43,500 nucleotides of DNA from an uncultured bacterium (GCA_905214305.1 CAJMLK010000020.1:1-43500), one strand, 5' to 3'. Positions 16,098-24,914 are shown, counted from the first letter of the stretch. Notes: a model not told the origin generated them from the sequence alone. Made by a program: numbers and translations.

Positions 16098-17432
16098 ATG
16101 AAACTGTGCATTATCGGCACCGGCTATGTTGGTCTGGTCAGCGCCGCATGCTTTGCGGAAATGGGCAACACCGTAACGTGCGTTGATGTGAATCCCGAAG
16201 TTGTAAAAAAACTGAATGCGGGATCCGTGCATATCTTTGAGCCGGGCCTTGAACCGATGGTGCGTCACAGCCGCGCTGACGGCCGGTTGACGTTCACCAC
16301 CAGACTTGAGGAAGGCATTGCCCAGGCCGATTGCGCTTTCATCTGCGTGGGTACGCCGCCGCAGCCTGACGGTTCGTGCGATTTGAGCTTTGTGCGACAG
16401 GTCGCCAGCGAAATCGGCCAGTATATGCAGAAAGACATGGTCGTTGTGGACAAATCCACCGTGCCCGTGGGAACTGCCGATGAAGTGCGCGGCATCATTG
16501 AAAGCGAATTGAAAAAGCGTGGCGCTGACCTGCGGGTGGACGTGGTTTCCAATCCCGAATTTCTCAAAGAAGGCGACGCCATTGCCGATTTTATGAAGCC
16601 AGACCGCGTGGTCATCGGCACGGATTCGGAGACGGCGGCCACGCTTATGCGCGAGCTTTACTCTCCTTTTGCCCGCACGCGGGACAAAATCATTGTCATG
16701 GGCGTGCGCAGTGCAGAGATGACCAAGTACGCTGCCAACTGCATGCTTGCCACAAAAATTTCATTCATTAATGAAATTGCTACCATATGTGCGCAGGTGG
16801 GCGCGGATGTGCGCGATGTGCGCACGGGCATCGGCTCGGATTCTCGCATCGGCTATCAGTTCATCTACCCCGGCGTGGGGTACGGTGGCTCGTGCTTCCC
16901 CAAAGACGTGAAGGCTCTTATCCGCACTGCGGAAAACGCTGGGGTTGAGCCAAGGCTGCTCAACGCTGTTGAAGCAGTTAACGCCACGCAGAAAAAATAC
17001 ATGGCCGCCCGGGTTGAAGCATATTTTGCGCCTCAGGGTGGTGTGGCAGGCAAAATCCTGACCATGTGGGGACTGGCGTTCAAGGCCAATACCGACGATA
17101 TGCGCGAAGCGGCCTCCATTACCATTATCAATGAACTGACGACCAAGGGCATGAAAATACGTGCGTTTGACCCTGTTGCCGCCGACAATGCCCGAAGCAT
17201 TTTTGCAGACAACAAGCTGGTGGAAATCGTGGACGATCAGTACGCGGCCTGCCAGGGAGCACAGGGACTTATGGTTGTGACGGAATGGAACCAGTTCCGC
17301 AATCCCGACTTTGAAAAGGTGCGTGGCCTGCTTACAGCCCCTCTGCTGTTTGACGGGCGCAACCTGTATTCGCCTTCTGCCATGGCCGAACGTGGCTTTG
17401 CCTATTTCTGCATTGGTCGGGCAAATTCCTAA
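16098..17432 (+). CDS. ugd: UDP-glucose 6-dehydrogenase
   Basis: Oxidises UDP-glucose to UDP-glucuronate with two NAD+, supplying acidic sugar for surface polysaccharides. 444 residues. The N-terminal Rossmann loop is GTGYVGLVSAACFAEMGN (residues 7-24), the central domain carries STVPVGT and NPEFLKEGDA, and the catalytic cysteine is in GVGYGGSCFPKDVKAL (about residue 260). The C-terminal UDP-binding domain starts near 310 (WGLAFKANTDDMREA). Sequence and length fit the TuaD/Ugd family, without the split found in some GDP-mannose dehydrogenases. AGGAG lies a few bases upstream of the ATG. It is followed by a strong terminator and appears monocistronic. Confidence 0.95.
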   Translation: MKLCIIGTGYVGLVSAACFAEMGNTVTCVDVNPEVVKKLNAGSVHIFEPGLEPMVRHSRADGRLTFTTRLEEGIAQADCAFICVGTPPQPDGSCDLSFVRQVASEIGQYMQKDMVVVDKSTVPVGTADEVRGIIESELKKRGADLRVDVVSNPEFLKEGDAIADFMKPDRVVIGTDSETAATLMRELYSPFARTRDKIIVMGVRSAEMTKYAANCMLATKISFINEIATICAQVGADVRDVRTGIGSDSRIGYQFIYPGVGYGGSCFPKDVKALIRTAENAGVEPRLLNAVEAVNATQKKYMAARVEAYFAPQGGVAGKILTMWGLAFKANTDDMREAASITIINELTTKGMKIRAFDPVAADNARSIFADNKLVEIVDDQYAACQGAQGLMVVTEWNQFRNPDFEKVRGLLTAPLLFDGRNLYSPSAMAERGFAYFCIGRANS

Positions 17433-17465
17433 CTCATGGCAGGGCTGCCAGCCTTGCGGTGGACA

Positions 17466-17500
17466 GGGGGATTGAACGGAGCACGTTCAATCCCCCTTTT
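17466..17500 (+). terminator. rho-independent terminator after ugd
   Basis: GGGGGATTGAAC (17466-17477) pairs with GTTCAATCCCCC (17485-17496), perfect over 12 bp with a 7-base loop, followed by six T. Confidence 0.93.
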
Positions 17501-17775
17501 TTATACGTGCAAGGTGCCTGTAACCGCGCTGCGGCAGGGTGCAGCAATGCTCGCCACGCAAGACGCTGATCGTCCGCCGTGCTGAAGCATCATGTGGAAC
17601 GGGCCGTTCACACAGGCATGCGTGCGTGGGCCATCCAGCGTAAATACGGAGTGCGGCTTCCGGCAACAGCGCCTTATTCGTGCCTTTGGCGCTGGGGCGG
17701 CATGCATTGCATGCCCGGCGCTGCTGGAGTATACCGATCAGAGTGAACAAACCTCTTTTATTCAGGCAAGAAATT
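17501..17775. other. leader region of the sigma-54 activator gene
   Basis: With the terminator before it, this makes a 343-base gap. I find no gene. Apart from the promoter-like pair at 17707-17735 it holds GC-rich sequence without notable repeats. Confidence 0.4.
17707..17735 (+). promoter_or_regulatory. possible sigma-70 promoter for the NifA-like gene
   Basis: TTGCAT (17707-17712) and TATACC (17730-17735) with a 17-base spacer, about 41 bases upstream of the chosen ATG. The -35 matches 3/6 and the -10 matches 4/6. No -24/-12 element is seen here, so the activator is probably not itself sigma-54 dependent. Confidence 0.35.
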
Positions 17776-19344
17776 ATGCAGCAGACAAATCTTGTTCATG
17801 AAAATGCCAACAAGCTTCACGAGCAGCAACTCGGCCTTTTGTACGAGCTGGCGCAGATCATGAATTTTACGACAGATTTGACTCAGGCGCTGGATAAGGC
17901 CTTAAAACTTATGGCTCGGCAGCTGCATATGATGCGCGGGGCCATAACCCTCATTTCGCCGCATACCGGAGAAATACGCACTGAGGCGGGCTATGGACTC
18001 AAGCCCGCAGAGCTGCGCCGCGGCCGCTATGTGCGCGGTGAAGGCATTACGGGCAGAGTCATTGAGAGCGGGCGGCCCATGTACATTTCCAATGTGTCTG
18101 AAGAGCCGCTGTTTTTGAATCGTACACGTTCGCGCGATTTGAACAAGGAAGGCATTTCTTTCATATGTGTGCCCATTCGCCTCAATGATCAGGTGGTGGG
18201 CGCTCTTTCTGTGGATCACCTGCTGGTGGACGATGCGACACTGGAAGACGAAATGCGCCTTCTGACCATAGTGTCCACACTTCTTGGTCATGCCGCACTG
18301 GAAACTCAGGGGCGCATGGACGAAGAAACGTCCTCGCCACTGCGCCCCAGAGGATTTGTGGGAAATTCCGAAGGAATGCAAAAAGTTTATGCCCAGATAG
18401 CCCAGGTAGCCCCTTCGGTAACAACCGTTTTTCTTCAGGGTGAATCAGGCACGGGCAAAGAGCTTGCCGCCCGTGCCATTCACGCCGGCAGCGCCCGTGC
18501 AGGCAAGCCCTTCATCTCGCTCAATTGCGCGGCCTTGCCGGAAAACCTCATTGAAAGCGAGCTTTTTGGTCATGAGCGCGGGGCGTTTACCGGGGCCAGC
18601 GCCACACGCAAGGGGCGGTTTGAACTGGCTCACGGCGGCACGCTGTTTCTGGATGAAGTGGGCGAGCTGTCGCTCATGACTCAGGCCAAGCTGCTGCGTG
18701 TTTTGCAAGAGCGTGCTTTTGAGCGCCTGGGCGGTATGGACACTCATTATGTGGATGTGCGCTTTATTACTGCCACCAACAGAAACCTTGAGCATATGGT
18801 CTCCAAGGAAAGCTTCCGCCGCGACCTGTTTTATCGCCTGAATGTATTTCCCATCTACCTGCCTCCGCTGCGCGGCCGCCCTGAAGACATACTTCCGCTT
18901 GCCAACCATTTTATCCGAAAATTTGCTCAGGCCAACGGGCGTGAAAATGTGCGGCTTTCTCTGGCAGTGATGGATATGCTGCAACGGTATGCCTGGCCCG
19001 GAAATATCCGTGAACTGGAAAACGTCATGGAAAGGGCGGTATTGCTTTTGGGCCGTGAAGGTCTTGTGCTGCCGCAGCATCTGCCCCCGGCTTTGCATGG
19101 CGCCCACTGCGCGGGCATGAATGGAGAAAGCGCCTGTGCGGCGCGTCCGGGCTTTTCTGGCAGCCTTCAGGACCAGCTGGATGAACTTGAACGGGCCTCC
19201 ATTGTGGAGGCGCTGGAGTTCAGCCAGGGCCAGATGGGCAAGGCTGCCGCAAGCCTTGGCCTGACGGAACGTATCATGGCCCTGCGCATGAAAAAGTATG
19301 ATATCAGCTACAAGGAATTTCGTCCCAGGCATGGCCGTTCGTAA
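17776..19344 (+). CDS. sigma-54-dependent transcriptional activator, NifA-like (GAF-AAA+-Fis)
   Basis: 522 residues from the ATG at 17776. A GAF domain spans about 20-172. The AAA+ domain spans about 195-420 with Walker A GESGTGKE (222-229), the sigma-54 contact loop GAFTGA (269-274), Walker B GTLFLDEVGE (288-297) and the arginine-finger region FRRDLFYRLNVFPI. A Fis-type helix-turn-helix ends the protein (about 475-510, GKAAASLGLTERIMALRMKKY), as in NifA. The linker before it has two cysteines, C445 and C454, a spacing unlike the oxygen-sensing motif of rhizobial NifA. No nif genes lie in the window. Instead the next genes are amtB-PII-glnN behind a sigma-54 promoter, so ammonium assimilation is the likely target. 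The Shine-Dalgarno is weak (AAG). A GTG at 17743 is an alternative start. Confidence 0.88.
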   Translation: MQQTNLVHENANKLHEQQLGLLYELAQIMNFTTDLTQALDKALKLMARQLHMMRGAITLISPHTGEIRTEAGYGLKPAELRRGRYVRGEGITGRVIESGRPMYISNVSEEPLFLNRTRSRDLNKEGISFICVPIRLNDQVVGALSVDHLLVDDATLEDEMRLLTIVSTLLGHAALETQGRMDEETSSPLRPRGFVGNSEGMQKVYAQIAQVAPSVTTVFLQGESGTGKELAARAIHAGSARAGKPFISLNCAALPENLIESELFGHERGAFTGASATRKGRFELAHGGTLFLDEVGELSLMTQAKLLRVLQERAFERLGGMDTHYVDVRFITATNRNLEHMVSKESFRRDLFYRLNVFPIYLPPLRGRPEDILPLANHFIRKFAQANGRENVRLSLAVMDMLQRYAWPGNIRELENVMERAVLLLGREGLVLPQHLPPALHGAHCAGMNGESACAARPGFSGSLQDQLDELERASIVEALEFSQGQMGKAAASLGLTERIMALRMKKYDISYKEFRPRHGRS

Positions 19345-19386
19345 CGCGGTACTGTCTTGGCGGCCAAAGCATGCCAAAAGAGCATA

Positions 19387-19433
19387 AAGGGCATAAAACT
19401 ACTGATATGTAGCTTTATGCCCTTGTTCTTTTT
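19387..19433 (+). terminator. rho-independent terminator after the NifA-like gene
   Basis: AAGGGCATAAAACTAC (19387-19402) pairs with GTAGCTTTATGCCCTT (19409-19424), one mismatch in 16, loop TGATAT, followed by GTTCTTTTT. Confidence 0.92.
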
Positions 19434-19603
19434 AGGGTATTTTTTGAGAAATATTCTTTTATTTATGATGATTATGTTGTGTATAGCTCATAAAAAGCCA
19501 AATTGTTCATATAAAACGACCAAAATGTATAAAATTATAATATACTGATATAACATGCTTAAATGAGTATATCCTTGATGGCGCGTTTTCCGCTGTATCT
19601 GCA

Positions 19604-19619
19604 TGTCTTTTTTTCTACA
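19604..19619 (+). promoter_or_regulatory. NifA-type upstream activator site (TGT-N10-ACA)
   Basis: Exact TGT-N10-ACA, the classical NifA binding pattern, about 130 bases upstream of the -24 element. This is a normal distance for activators that loop to sigma-54 holoenzyme. The spacer is T-rich. One such match is also expected by chance in some 500-base regions, so its position next to the sigma-54 box and the activator gene is what makes it credible. Confidence 0.5.
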
Positions 19620-19735
19620 GAAACGTAAAAAATCTCCTGCCCTCCAAACCCAACGTTATCGTCATCCACAAAGTCGTAAAATAAATACCCTTCAATTTCA
19701 GCGTATTGCGAATGATTCGCTCCGCGTATTTGTCT

Positions 19736-19751
19736 TGGCACAGTTAATGCT
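19736..19751 (+). promoter_or_regulatory. sigma-54 (-24/-12) promoter for amtB-glnB-glnN
   Basis: TGGCACAGTTAATGCT matches the TGGCAC-N5-TTGC consensus, with GG and GC exactly 12 bases apart. It lies 110 bases before the amtB start, giving a predicted transcription start near 19761 and a leader of about 100 bases. Confidence 0.8.
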
Positions 19752-19860
19752 TTTACAGGTGCAGGCAACGGTATTGTATTGCTGCCTGCGGATCCGGCGC
19801 CGGGCCGCTGAAGAAATTCAGCAACACGCACCCAGTGTGCGTAATGATCAAGGACGCCCT

Positions 19861-21066
19861 ATGAATGCCCCTGATACTGCCTTTGTCATTATCTGCGCCG
19901 CCATGGTCATGCTCATGCTTCCGGCTTTGGCCCTGTTTTATGGCGGTCTTGTCCGCGCACGCAATGTTCTTTCAACCCATATGTACAGCTACGCCTGCCT
20001 TGGGCTTGTTTCCGTGCTTTGGGCGCTTGTGGGCTACACGCTGGCCTTTGGCGACGATGTGGGCGGTCTGGTGGGAAATTTCAGGTTTGTCCTGCTCAAC
20101 GGGGTAAACGGCAGTCCCGCCCCGATGGCCCCACAGTTGCCGCATACGGTCTTTATGGGCTTTCAGTGCATGTTCGCCGTGCTCACCGTGGCCCTGATTT
20201 CAGGAGCCTATGCAGAGCGCATGCGTTTTTCTGCCATGCTGCTTTTCTCGGCCCTGTGGCTGATTTTTGTATACGCCCCCATGGCCCACTGGGTGTGGGG
20301 CGGCGGATGGATGGGCCGCATGGGTGCTCTGGATTTTGCCGGTGGAGCAGTGGTGCACATGTCTTCGGGGGCCGCAGCTCTTGCCTGCGCTCAGGCATTG
20401 GGACCCAGAATTTCAGCCGAATCAGGCCATGCTCCCCACAATCTGCCGTTAACGCTTCTTGGCGGCGGCATCCTCTGGTTCGGCTGGTTCGGCTTTAACG
20501 CAGGCAGCGCGCTTGCCGCAGGCACTCTTGCGGGGCAGGCGCTTGTCACTACCCACATGGCAGCGGCCTGCGGCATCCTTGGCTGGATAATCATTGAATG
20601 GAAGCACACGGGCAAGCCTACCAGCCTGGGAGCGATTTCCGGCGCGCTGGCGGGGCTTGTGGCAATCACGCCGGGTGCGGGTTTTGTTGAAGTGCTGCCG
20701 GCCATGCTCATAGGATTTATCGGCGGCATGGTGTGTTACGGCGGCGTATTGCTGAAGAGCCGGGGAGGCTATGACGATGCCCTTGATGTTGTGGGCATAC
20801 ACGGCCTTGGCGGAACCTGGGGCGCGCTGGCGACGGGCCTGTTTGCCAGTGCTGCGGTCAACGGCGTGGACGGGCTTTTTTACGGCAATCCAGCGCAGGT
20901 GTGGATACAGCTTGTGTCCATCGCCGGAACATGGGCGTTTGTTTACGTTGCCACCCGCATCATCGTTCGCCTTGTGGATGCCGTGGTGGGATTGCGTGTT
21001 GCCCCTGAAGAAGAATGCAGCGGGCTTGATCTCGGTGAGCACAATGAACGCGGTTATAATCTGTAG
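19861..21066 (+). CDS. amtB: ammonium transporter AmtB
   Basis: 401 residues with about 11 transmembrane segments, inner membrane. The start at 19861 (AAGGA upstream) begins MNAPDTAFVIICAAMVMLM, matching Amt proteins after their short periplasmic N-terminus. Family blocks are clear: ALFYGGLVRARNVLS near residue 37, the signature around DFAGGAVVHMSSGAAAL (about 160-176, with the first pore histidine region), GGGILWFGWFGFNAGSA, and DALDVVGIHGLGGTWGALATGLFA with the second pore histidine. It conducts ammonium, and its cytoplasmic face is the usual docking site for the PII protein encoded next. A sigma-54 promoter lies 110 bases upstream. Confidence 0.96.
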   Translation: MNAPDTAFVIICAAMVMLMLPALALFYGGLVRARNVLSTHMYSYACLGLVSVLWALVGYTLAFGDDVGGLVGNFRFVLLNGVNGSPAPMAPQLPHTVFMGFQCMFAVLTVALISGAYAERMRFSAMLLFSALWLIFVYAPMAHWVWGGGWMGRMGALDFAGGAVVHMSSGAAALACAQALGPRISAESGHAPHNLPLTLLGGGILWFGWFGFNAGSALAAGTLAGQALVTTHMAAACGILGWIIIEWKHTGKPTSLGAISGALAGLVAITPGAGFVEVLPAMLIGFIGGMVCYGGVLLKSRGGYDDALDVVGIHGLGGTWGALATGLFASAAVNGVDGLFYGNPAQVWIQLVSIAGTWAFVYVATRIIVRLVDAVVGLRVAPEEECSGLDLGEHNERGYNL

Positions 21067-21084
21067 TCCGGGAGAAGCAGTACC

Positions 21085-21423
21085 ATGAAAAAGATCGAGA
21101 TAATTATCCGTCCCGGCATGTTCGAGAAAGTCAGAGATGTGCTTTCAGAATTGGGCATTCACGGCCTGAACTACACGGAAATAAGGGGTTTCGGGCGGCA
21201 GCGCGGCCACACCGAGGTATACCGTGGCTCCATCATGCAGGTGGATTGCCTGCCCAAGATAAAGATTGATGTGGTTTTGCATGACGCCATGTTTGAGTCG
21301 GCAGTGGACGCAGTAATGCTCACGGCCCGCACGGGGCAGGTCGGTGACGGAAAGATTTTTATCAGTCAGGTGGATGACGCTGTGCGCATCCGCACGGGCC
21401 AACGCGGCGATGCGGCCCTGTAG
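21085..21423 (+). CDS. glnB: PII nitrogen regulatory protein lacking Tyr51
   Basis: 112 residues, alignable to E. coli GlnB without gaps over its whole length. The GFGRQRGHTEVYRG block, LPK at 56-58 (Lys58 conserved), TGQVGDGKIF and RIRTG are all present, so ATP/2-oxoglutarate binding should work. The T-loop residue that is uridylylated by GlnD in enteric bacteria, Tyr51, is Met here (GSIMQVDCLPK, residues 48-58), although Tyr46 is kept. Modification by uridylylation at position 51 is therefore impossible. It starts 18 bases after amtB, with GGGAGAAG upstream, and is surely cotranscribed with it. By analogy it regulates AmtB and possibly the NifA-like activator through metabolite binding alone. 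Confidence 0.95.
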   Translation: MKKIEIIIRPGMFEKVRDVLSELGIHGLNYTEIRGFGRQRGHTEVYRGSIMQVDCLPKIKIDVVLHDAMFESAVDAVMLTARTGQVGDGKIFISQVDDAVRIRTGQRGDAAL

Positions 21424-21476
21424 GCAGAAAATTTCAACACAAGCTTTACGTATGCAATCGATAAAGGAGTAAAGGC

Positions 21477-23669
21477 ATGAGTTCCACCCGCAAAAAAGCT
21501 TTATTCATGGCGATAAATACCGCTCCTGTGGTTCCTGCCCACAGGGAAGGACCCGCCTGCCGCGTGGAAGACAACTTTGGCCGTTATGTTTTTGGTCTTT
21601 CCACCATGCGCAAGCGCCTGCCAAAGGACGTTTACAGCAAGCTGGTCAAGACCATTCGGGATGGCGAACGGCTGAACCCGGACATTGCCGATGTGGTCGC
21701 CAATGCCATGAAGGACTGGGCCATAGAAAATGGCGCTAGCCACTACACACACTGGTTTCATCCCATGACCGGACTTACGGCCGAAAAGCACGACGCTTTT
21801 CTGTCGCCCACGTCCGATGGGCAGGTCATAAGCGAGTTTTCGGGCAAGATGCTCATCAGCGGCGAACCTGACGCCTCGTCCTTTCCTTCGGGCGGCATTC
21901 GTTCCACTTTTGAGGCACGCGGCTATACCGCCTGGGACCCCAGTGTGCCGGTTTTTATCATTCCCGCGCCGTACGGGGCAACGTTGCACATTCCCACATA
22001 TTTCTATTCGTATTCCGGCGAGGCGCTGGATCGCAAAATCCCGTTGCTGCGCTCCATATCTGCCCTGTCGCGGCAGGCCATGCGCATACTTCGCCTGTTC
22101 GGCAACGAATCCGCGGCATATGTGCGCGCCATGGTAGGGCCGGAACAGGAATACTTTCTTGTGGACAAGCATCTTGCGGCCCTGCGGCCAGACCTGCTGC
22201 TGGCAGGACGCACCCTCCTGGGAGCGCCTTCGGCCAAAGGACAGGAAATGGAAGACCATTACTTCGGCGCAATTCCTGCCCGTGTAATGAGCTTTATGCA
22301 GGATGTGGAAAATGAGTTGCTGGCTTTGGGCATTCCCGCAAAAACCAGACACAATGAGGTGGCTCCAGGGCAGTTTGAGCTGGCCCCGGTTTACGAAGAG
22401 GCCAACATTGCCTGCGACCATAACATGCTCACCATGAACATGATGCGGCATATGGCCGCAAGGCACGGTTTTGTCTGCCTGTTGCATGAAAAACCTTTTG
22501 CCGGTGTCAATGGCAGCGGCAAGCACAATAACTGGTCCATGAGCGATTCTGACGGCCAGAACCTGCTCAACCCCGGAACAACACCACAGGACAACGCGCA
22601 GTTTCTTGTTTTTCTGGCCGCAGTTCTGCGTGCGGTTCACAAACACAGCACGGCCCTGCGGCTTGGAACCATAAGCGCGGGCAATGACCATCGCCTTGGG
22701 GCCAACGAGGCTCCTCCGGCCATTCTTTCCGTCTACCTTGGCGAGCAGCTCACCGGGGTTCTGGAGGGCATCATCAGCGGGCACGGTCACAAAAGTAAAA
22801 AAAGCGGCTTTATGGAGGTCGGCGTTTCAACGTTGCCGCCCCTGCCGGTGGACCTTTCGGACCGCAACCGCACAAGTCCTTTTGCCTTTACGGGCAACAA
22901 GTTCGAATTCCGTTCGGTGGGCTCATCACAGTCGGTGGCCCCGGTCAATATCGTCCTTAATGCTGCGGTGGCCTGCGCACTGGATGACATCGCTACCGAG
23001 CTGGAAGCCTCCGTGTCTGCCGGAGCAGACCTTAATGCCGCACTTCAGGAATTGCTGCCGCGCATGTTCAAGGCGCATATGCCTGTCGTCTTTAACGGCA
23101 ACGGATATGCGGCCTCGTGGAAAACAGAGGCGGCCAGACGCGGCCTGCCCAACCACAGCAATACGGTAACAGCACTTGAACACTATAGTGATCCTGATGT
23201 CATGAATGTTTTTCTGCGGCACGGCATTTTGACAGAACGAGAAATACTGTCCCGTCAGGAAATACTGCTTGAAAACTACTGCAAAACCATTTGCATTGAA
23301 GGCAGCCTGATGCTGGACATGCTGCGCACGTCTGTCTTGCCGCAATGCCTTGAAGCGCAGTCGCGAGCGGCCGATGCAGTTATCAAGACTCGCGCTGTTC
23401 TGGGAGACAGTGGAGCCGCACCTGAAGAGCGGTACTTTAACAGGTTGCATGCAGACCTCGCGGCGCTTCAGGTCAACATGGAAGAACTGGATCAGGCACT
23501 TGCCAAAACATCGGGCATCAAGGGAATTCTGGAAGAAGCCAAGGCTGCCCGCGATGATGTTCTTGCGGCCATGAACCGTTGTCGCGAGCACGCCGACAAC
23601 CTTGAAAGACTCGTTGACGACAGTCTGTGGGTTTTGCCCAAATATGCCGAGTTGCTGTGGTCGCATTAG
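21477..23669 (+). CDS. glnN: glutamine synthetase type III
   Basis: ATP-dependent synthesis of glutamine from glutamate and ammonium. 730 residues, the characteristic long GSIII size and unlike the ~470 of GSI. The N-terminal domain (FGRYVFGLSTMRKRLPKDVY) and GASHYTHWFHPMTG are GSIII signatures. Catalytic glutamate/histidine blocks include GPEQEYFLVD, KTRHNEVAPGQFELAP, KPFAGVNGSGKHNNWSM and AGNDHRLGANEAPPA. A C-terminal helical extension of about 150 residues is present. GSIII lacks the adenylylation site of GSI, so control is probably transcriptional. AAAGGAG precedes the ATG, 53 bases after glnB, so amtB-glnB-glnN are one unit. Confidence 0.96.
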   Translation: MSSTRKKALFMAINTAPVVPAHREGPACRVEDNFGRYVFGLSTMRKRLPKDVYSKLVKTIRDGERLNPDIADVVANAMKDWAIENGASHYTHWFHPMTGLTAEKHDAFLSPTSDGQVISEFSGKMLISGEPDASSFPSGGIRSTFEARGYTAWDPSVPVFIIPAPYGATLHIPTYFYSYSGEALDRKIPLLRSISALSRQAMRILRLFGNESAAYVRAMVGPEQEYFLVDKHLAALRPDLLLAGRTLLGAPSAKGQEMEDHYFGAIPARVMSFMQDVENELLALGIPAKTRHNEVAPGQFELAPVYEEANIACDHNMLTMNMMRHMAARHGFVCLLHEKPFAGVNGSGKHNNWSMSDSDGQNLLNPGTTPQDNAQFLVFLAAVLRAVHKHSTALRLGTISAGNDHRLGANEAPPAILSVYLGEQLTGVLEGIISGHGHKSKKSGFMEVGVSTLPPLPVDLSDRNRTSPFAFTGNKFEFRSVGSSQSVAPVNIVLNAAVACALDDIATELEASVSAGADLNAALQELLPRMFKAHMPVVFNGNGYAASWKTEAARRGLPNHSNTVTALEHYSDPDVMNVFLRHGILTEREILSRQEILLENYCKTICIEGSLMLDMLRTSVLPQCLEAQSRAADAVIKTRAVLGDSGAAPEERYFNRLHADLAALQVNMEELDQALAKTSGIKGILEEAKAARDDVLAAMNRCREHADNLERLVDDSLWVLPKYAELLWSH

Positions 23670-24030
23670 GGTCGCCATGAAAAATTCACTGCGGCAGTAA
23701 ATGCTGTTTCAATATGAATCATTGCGGAGGCGCAAAGCAAACACAGATTTTTCAATGTTGATGGCAGAAGCCTCATCCCGGGGGGGAGCGTGGCCTTCAT
23801 GCCGTCAGCCCCTGCGCATGGCGCGGGGAGTCTCCGGCCAGAGCCGTTTGCCGCAACGAGCGGCTCTGGCCGGAGCACAAGGCGGAGAGTCTGGCGGCTC
23901 TTCGCCTTTCATTGCGGGGCGGGTGCGCCGCGTTTACTTTTGATTTGAATCGGAATACTTTCTTTATACATCGTATTGTCAAAGATGTTTTTTTGAGGCG
24001 CTGAGCGCCCTTGAAGAAAAAGGAGCAACT
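23670..24030. other. non-coding interval between glnN and dapF
   Basis: 361 bases without a credible gene. It contains a perfect 15-bp inverted repeat (23832-23875). The 100 bases before dapF are AT-rich, with TTGATT/TTGAAT and TATACA elements, probably the dapF promoter, but with no ideally spaced pair. Confidence 0.4.
23832..23875. repeat. perfect 15-bp inverted repeat
   Basis: CTCCGGCCAGAGCCG (23832-23846) and its exact reverse complement (23861-23875), 14-base loop. It has no T run on either side, so a canonical terminator is unlikely even though it lies 163 bases after glnN. It may be a 3'-end stabilising structure or a palindromic intergenic element. Confidence 0.5.
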
Positions 24031-24894
24031 ATGGCTGTGGCATTGCGCTTTACCAAGATGCAGGGCATCGGCAATGACTATGTTTATATCAACGGCTTTC
24101 AAGAGCGTATTGAAAGCCCGGGGGAACTTGCCAAAAAAATCAGCGACCGCCATTTCGGCATCGGTTCTGACGGGCTTGTTCTTATTTTGCCGTCAGCATC
24201 GGCGGACGTGCGCATGCGCATGTTCAACGCTGACGGCTCGGAATCTGAAATGTGCGGCAATGCAGTGCGTTGCGTAGGCAAATATGTTTATGATCACGGC
24301 ATACAGGTCAAAGACGTTATTACGGTTGAAACCCGCGCAGGCGTCAAGATTGTGCGTCTTTTGTTTGAAGCGGGGGAGGTTTGCGGGGCCACGGTGGACA
24401 TGGGTGAGCCTGAGCTGAATCCGGCCAGAATCCCCGTGCTTACCGAAACATCAGGGGATGGCAGCCAGCAGCGCTTTGTGGCCCGCCCTGTGGACGTTAA
24501 CGGCCAGCTCTATGAAATAACAGCCATATCCATGGGCAATCCCCATGCCGTCATTTTCATGAAGGGTATTGACGACCTTGACCTGCCCCGCATCGGGCCG
24601 CGCTTTGAGCACCATCCCCTGTTTCCCAAGCGAACCAATACGGAGTTTGCGGAAGTCATATCTTCCACCAAGGTTCGCATGCGCGTATGGGAACGCGGCG
24701 CGGGAGAAACGCTGGCCTGCGGAACCGGGGCCTGCGCCGTTGCCGTTGCCTGCGTACTGAACGGCTATGCCGGGCGTGAAGTGGAAGTTGAACTTAAGGG
24801 CGGTTCCTTGCATATCCACTGGGATGAAGCCAGCAATCATGTGTATATGACCGGCGGCGCGGTGACCGTCTTTTCCGGAGAATATTACATCTGA
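24031..24894 (+). CDS. dapF: diaminopimelate epimerase
   Basis: Converts LL- to meso-diaminopimelate for lysine and peptidoglycan. 287 residues, normal length. The two catalytic cysteine motifs are present: SEMCGNAVRCVG (about residue 73) and ACGTGACAVAVA (about residue 230). The N-terminal TKMQGIGNDYVYI is also standard. AAGGAG lies seven bases before the ATG. It is followed 20 bases later by dapL, which makes its LL-substrate, so the pair forms an operon. Confidence 0.96.
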   Translation: MAVALRFTKMQGIGNDYVYINGFQERIESPGELAKKISDRHFGIGSDGLVLILPSASADVRMRMFNADGSESEMCGNAVRCVGKYVYDHGIQVKDVITVETRAGVKIVRLLFEAGEVCGATVDMGEPELNPARIPVLTETSGDGSQQRFVARPVDVNGQLYEITAISMGNPHAVIFMKGIDDLDLPRIGPRFEHHPLFPKRTNTEFAEVISSTKVRMRVWERGAGETLACGTGACAVAVACVLNGYAGREVEVELKGGSLHIHWDEASNHVYMTGGAVTVFSGEYYI

Positions 24895-24914
24895 ACCTGA
24901 TTGAAGAGGATGGC

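Larger units (their letters stand above)
19345..19860 (+). promoter_or_regulatory. regulatory region upstream of amtB
   Basis: A 516-base gene-free interval, notably AT-rich from 19430 to 19560. It begins with the activator's terminator, then holds a TGT-N10-ACA site (19604-19619) and a -24/-12 promoter (19736-19751). An open frame running from 19603 into amtB would cover it but has no ammonium-transporter similarity before 19861 and is not counted. Confidence 0.7.

Noticed and set aside
17776..19344. True NifA of a nitrogen-fixation cluster
   Set aside because: No nif structural or assembly genes occur in the window, and the linker cysteines do not have the rhizobial NifA spacing, so only 'NifA-like' is claimed.
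19603..19860. N-terminal extension of amtB by 86 codons
   Set aside because: It would translate the sigma-54 promoter region, and ammonium-transporter similarity and the AAGGA site both start at 19861.
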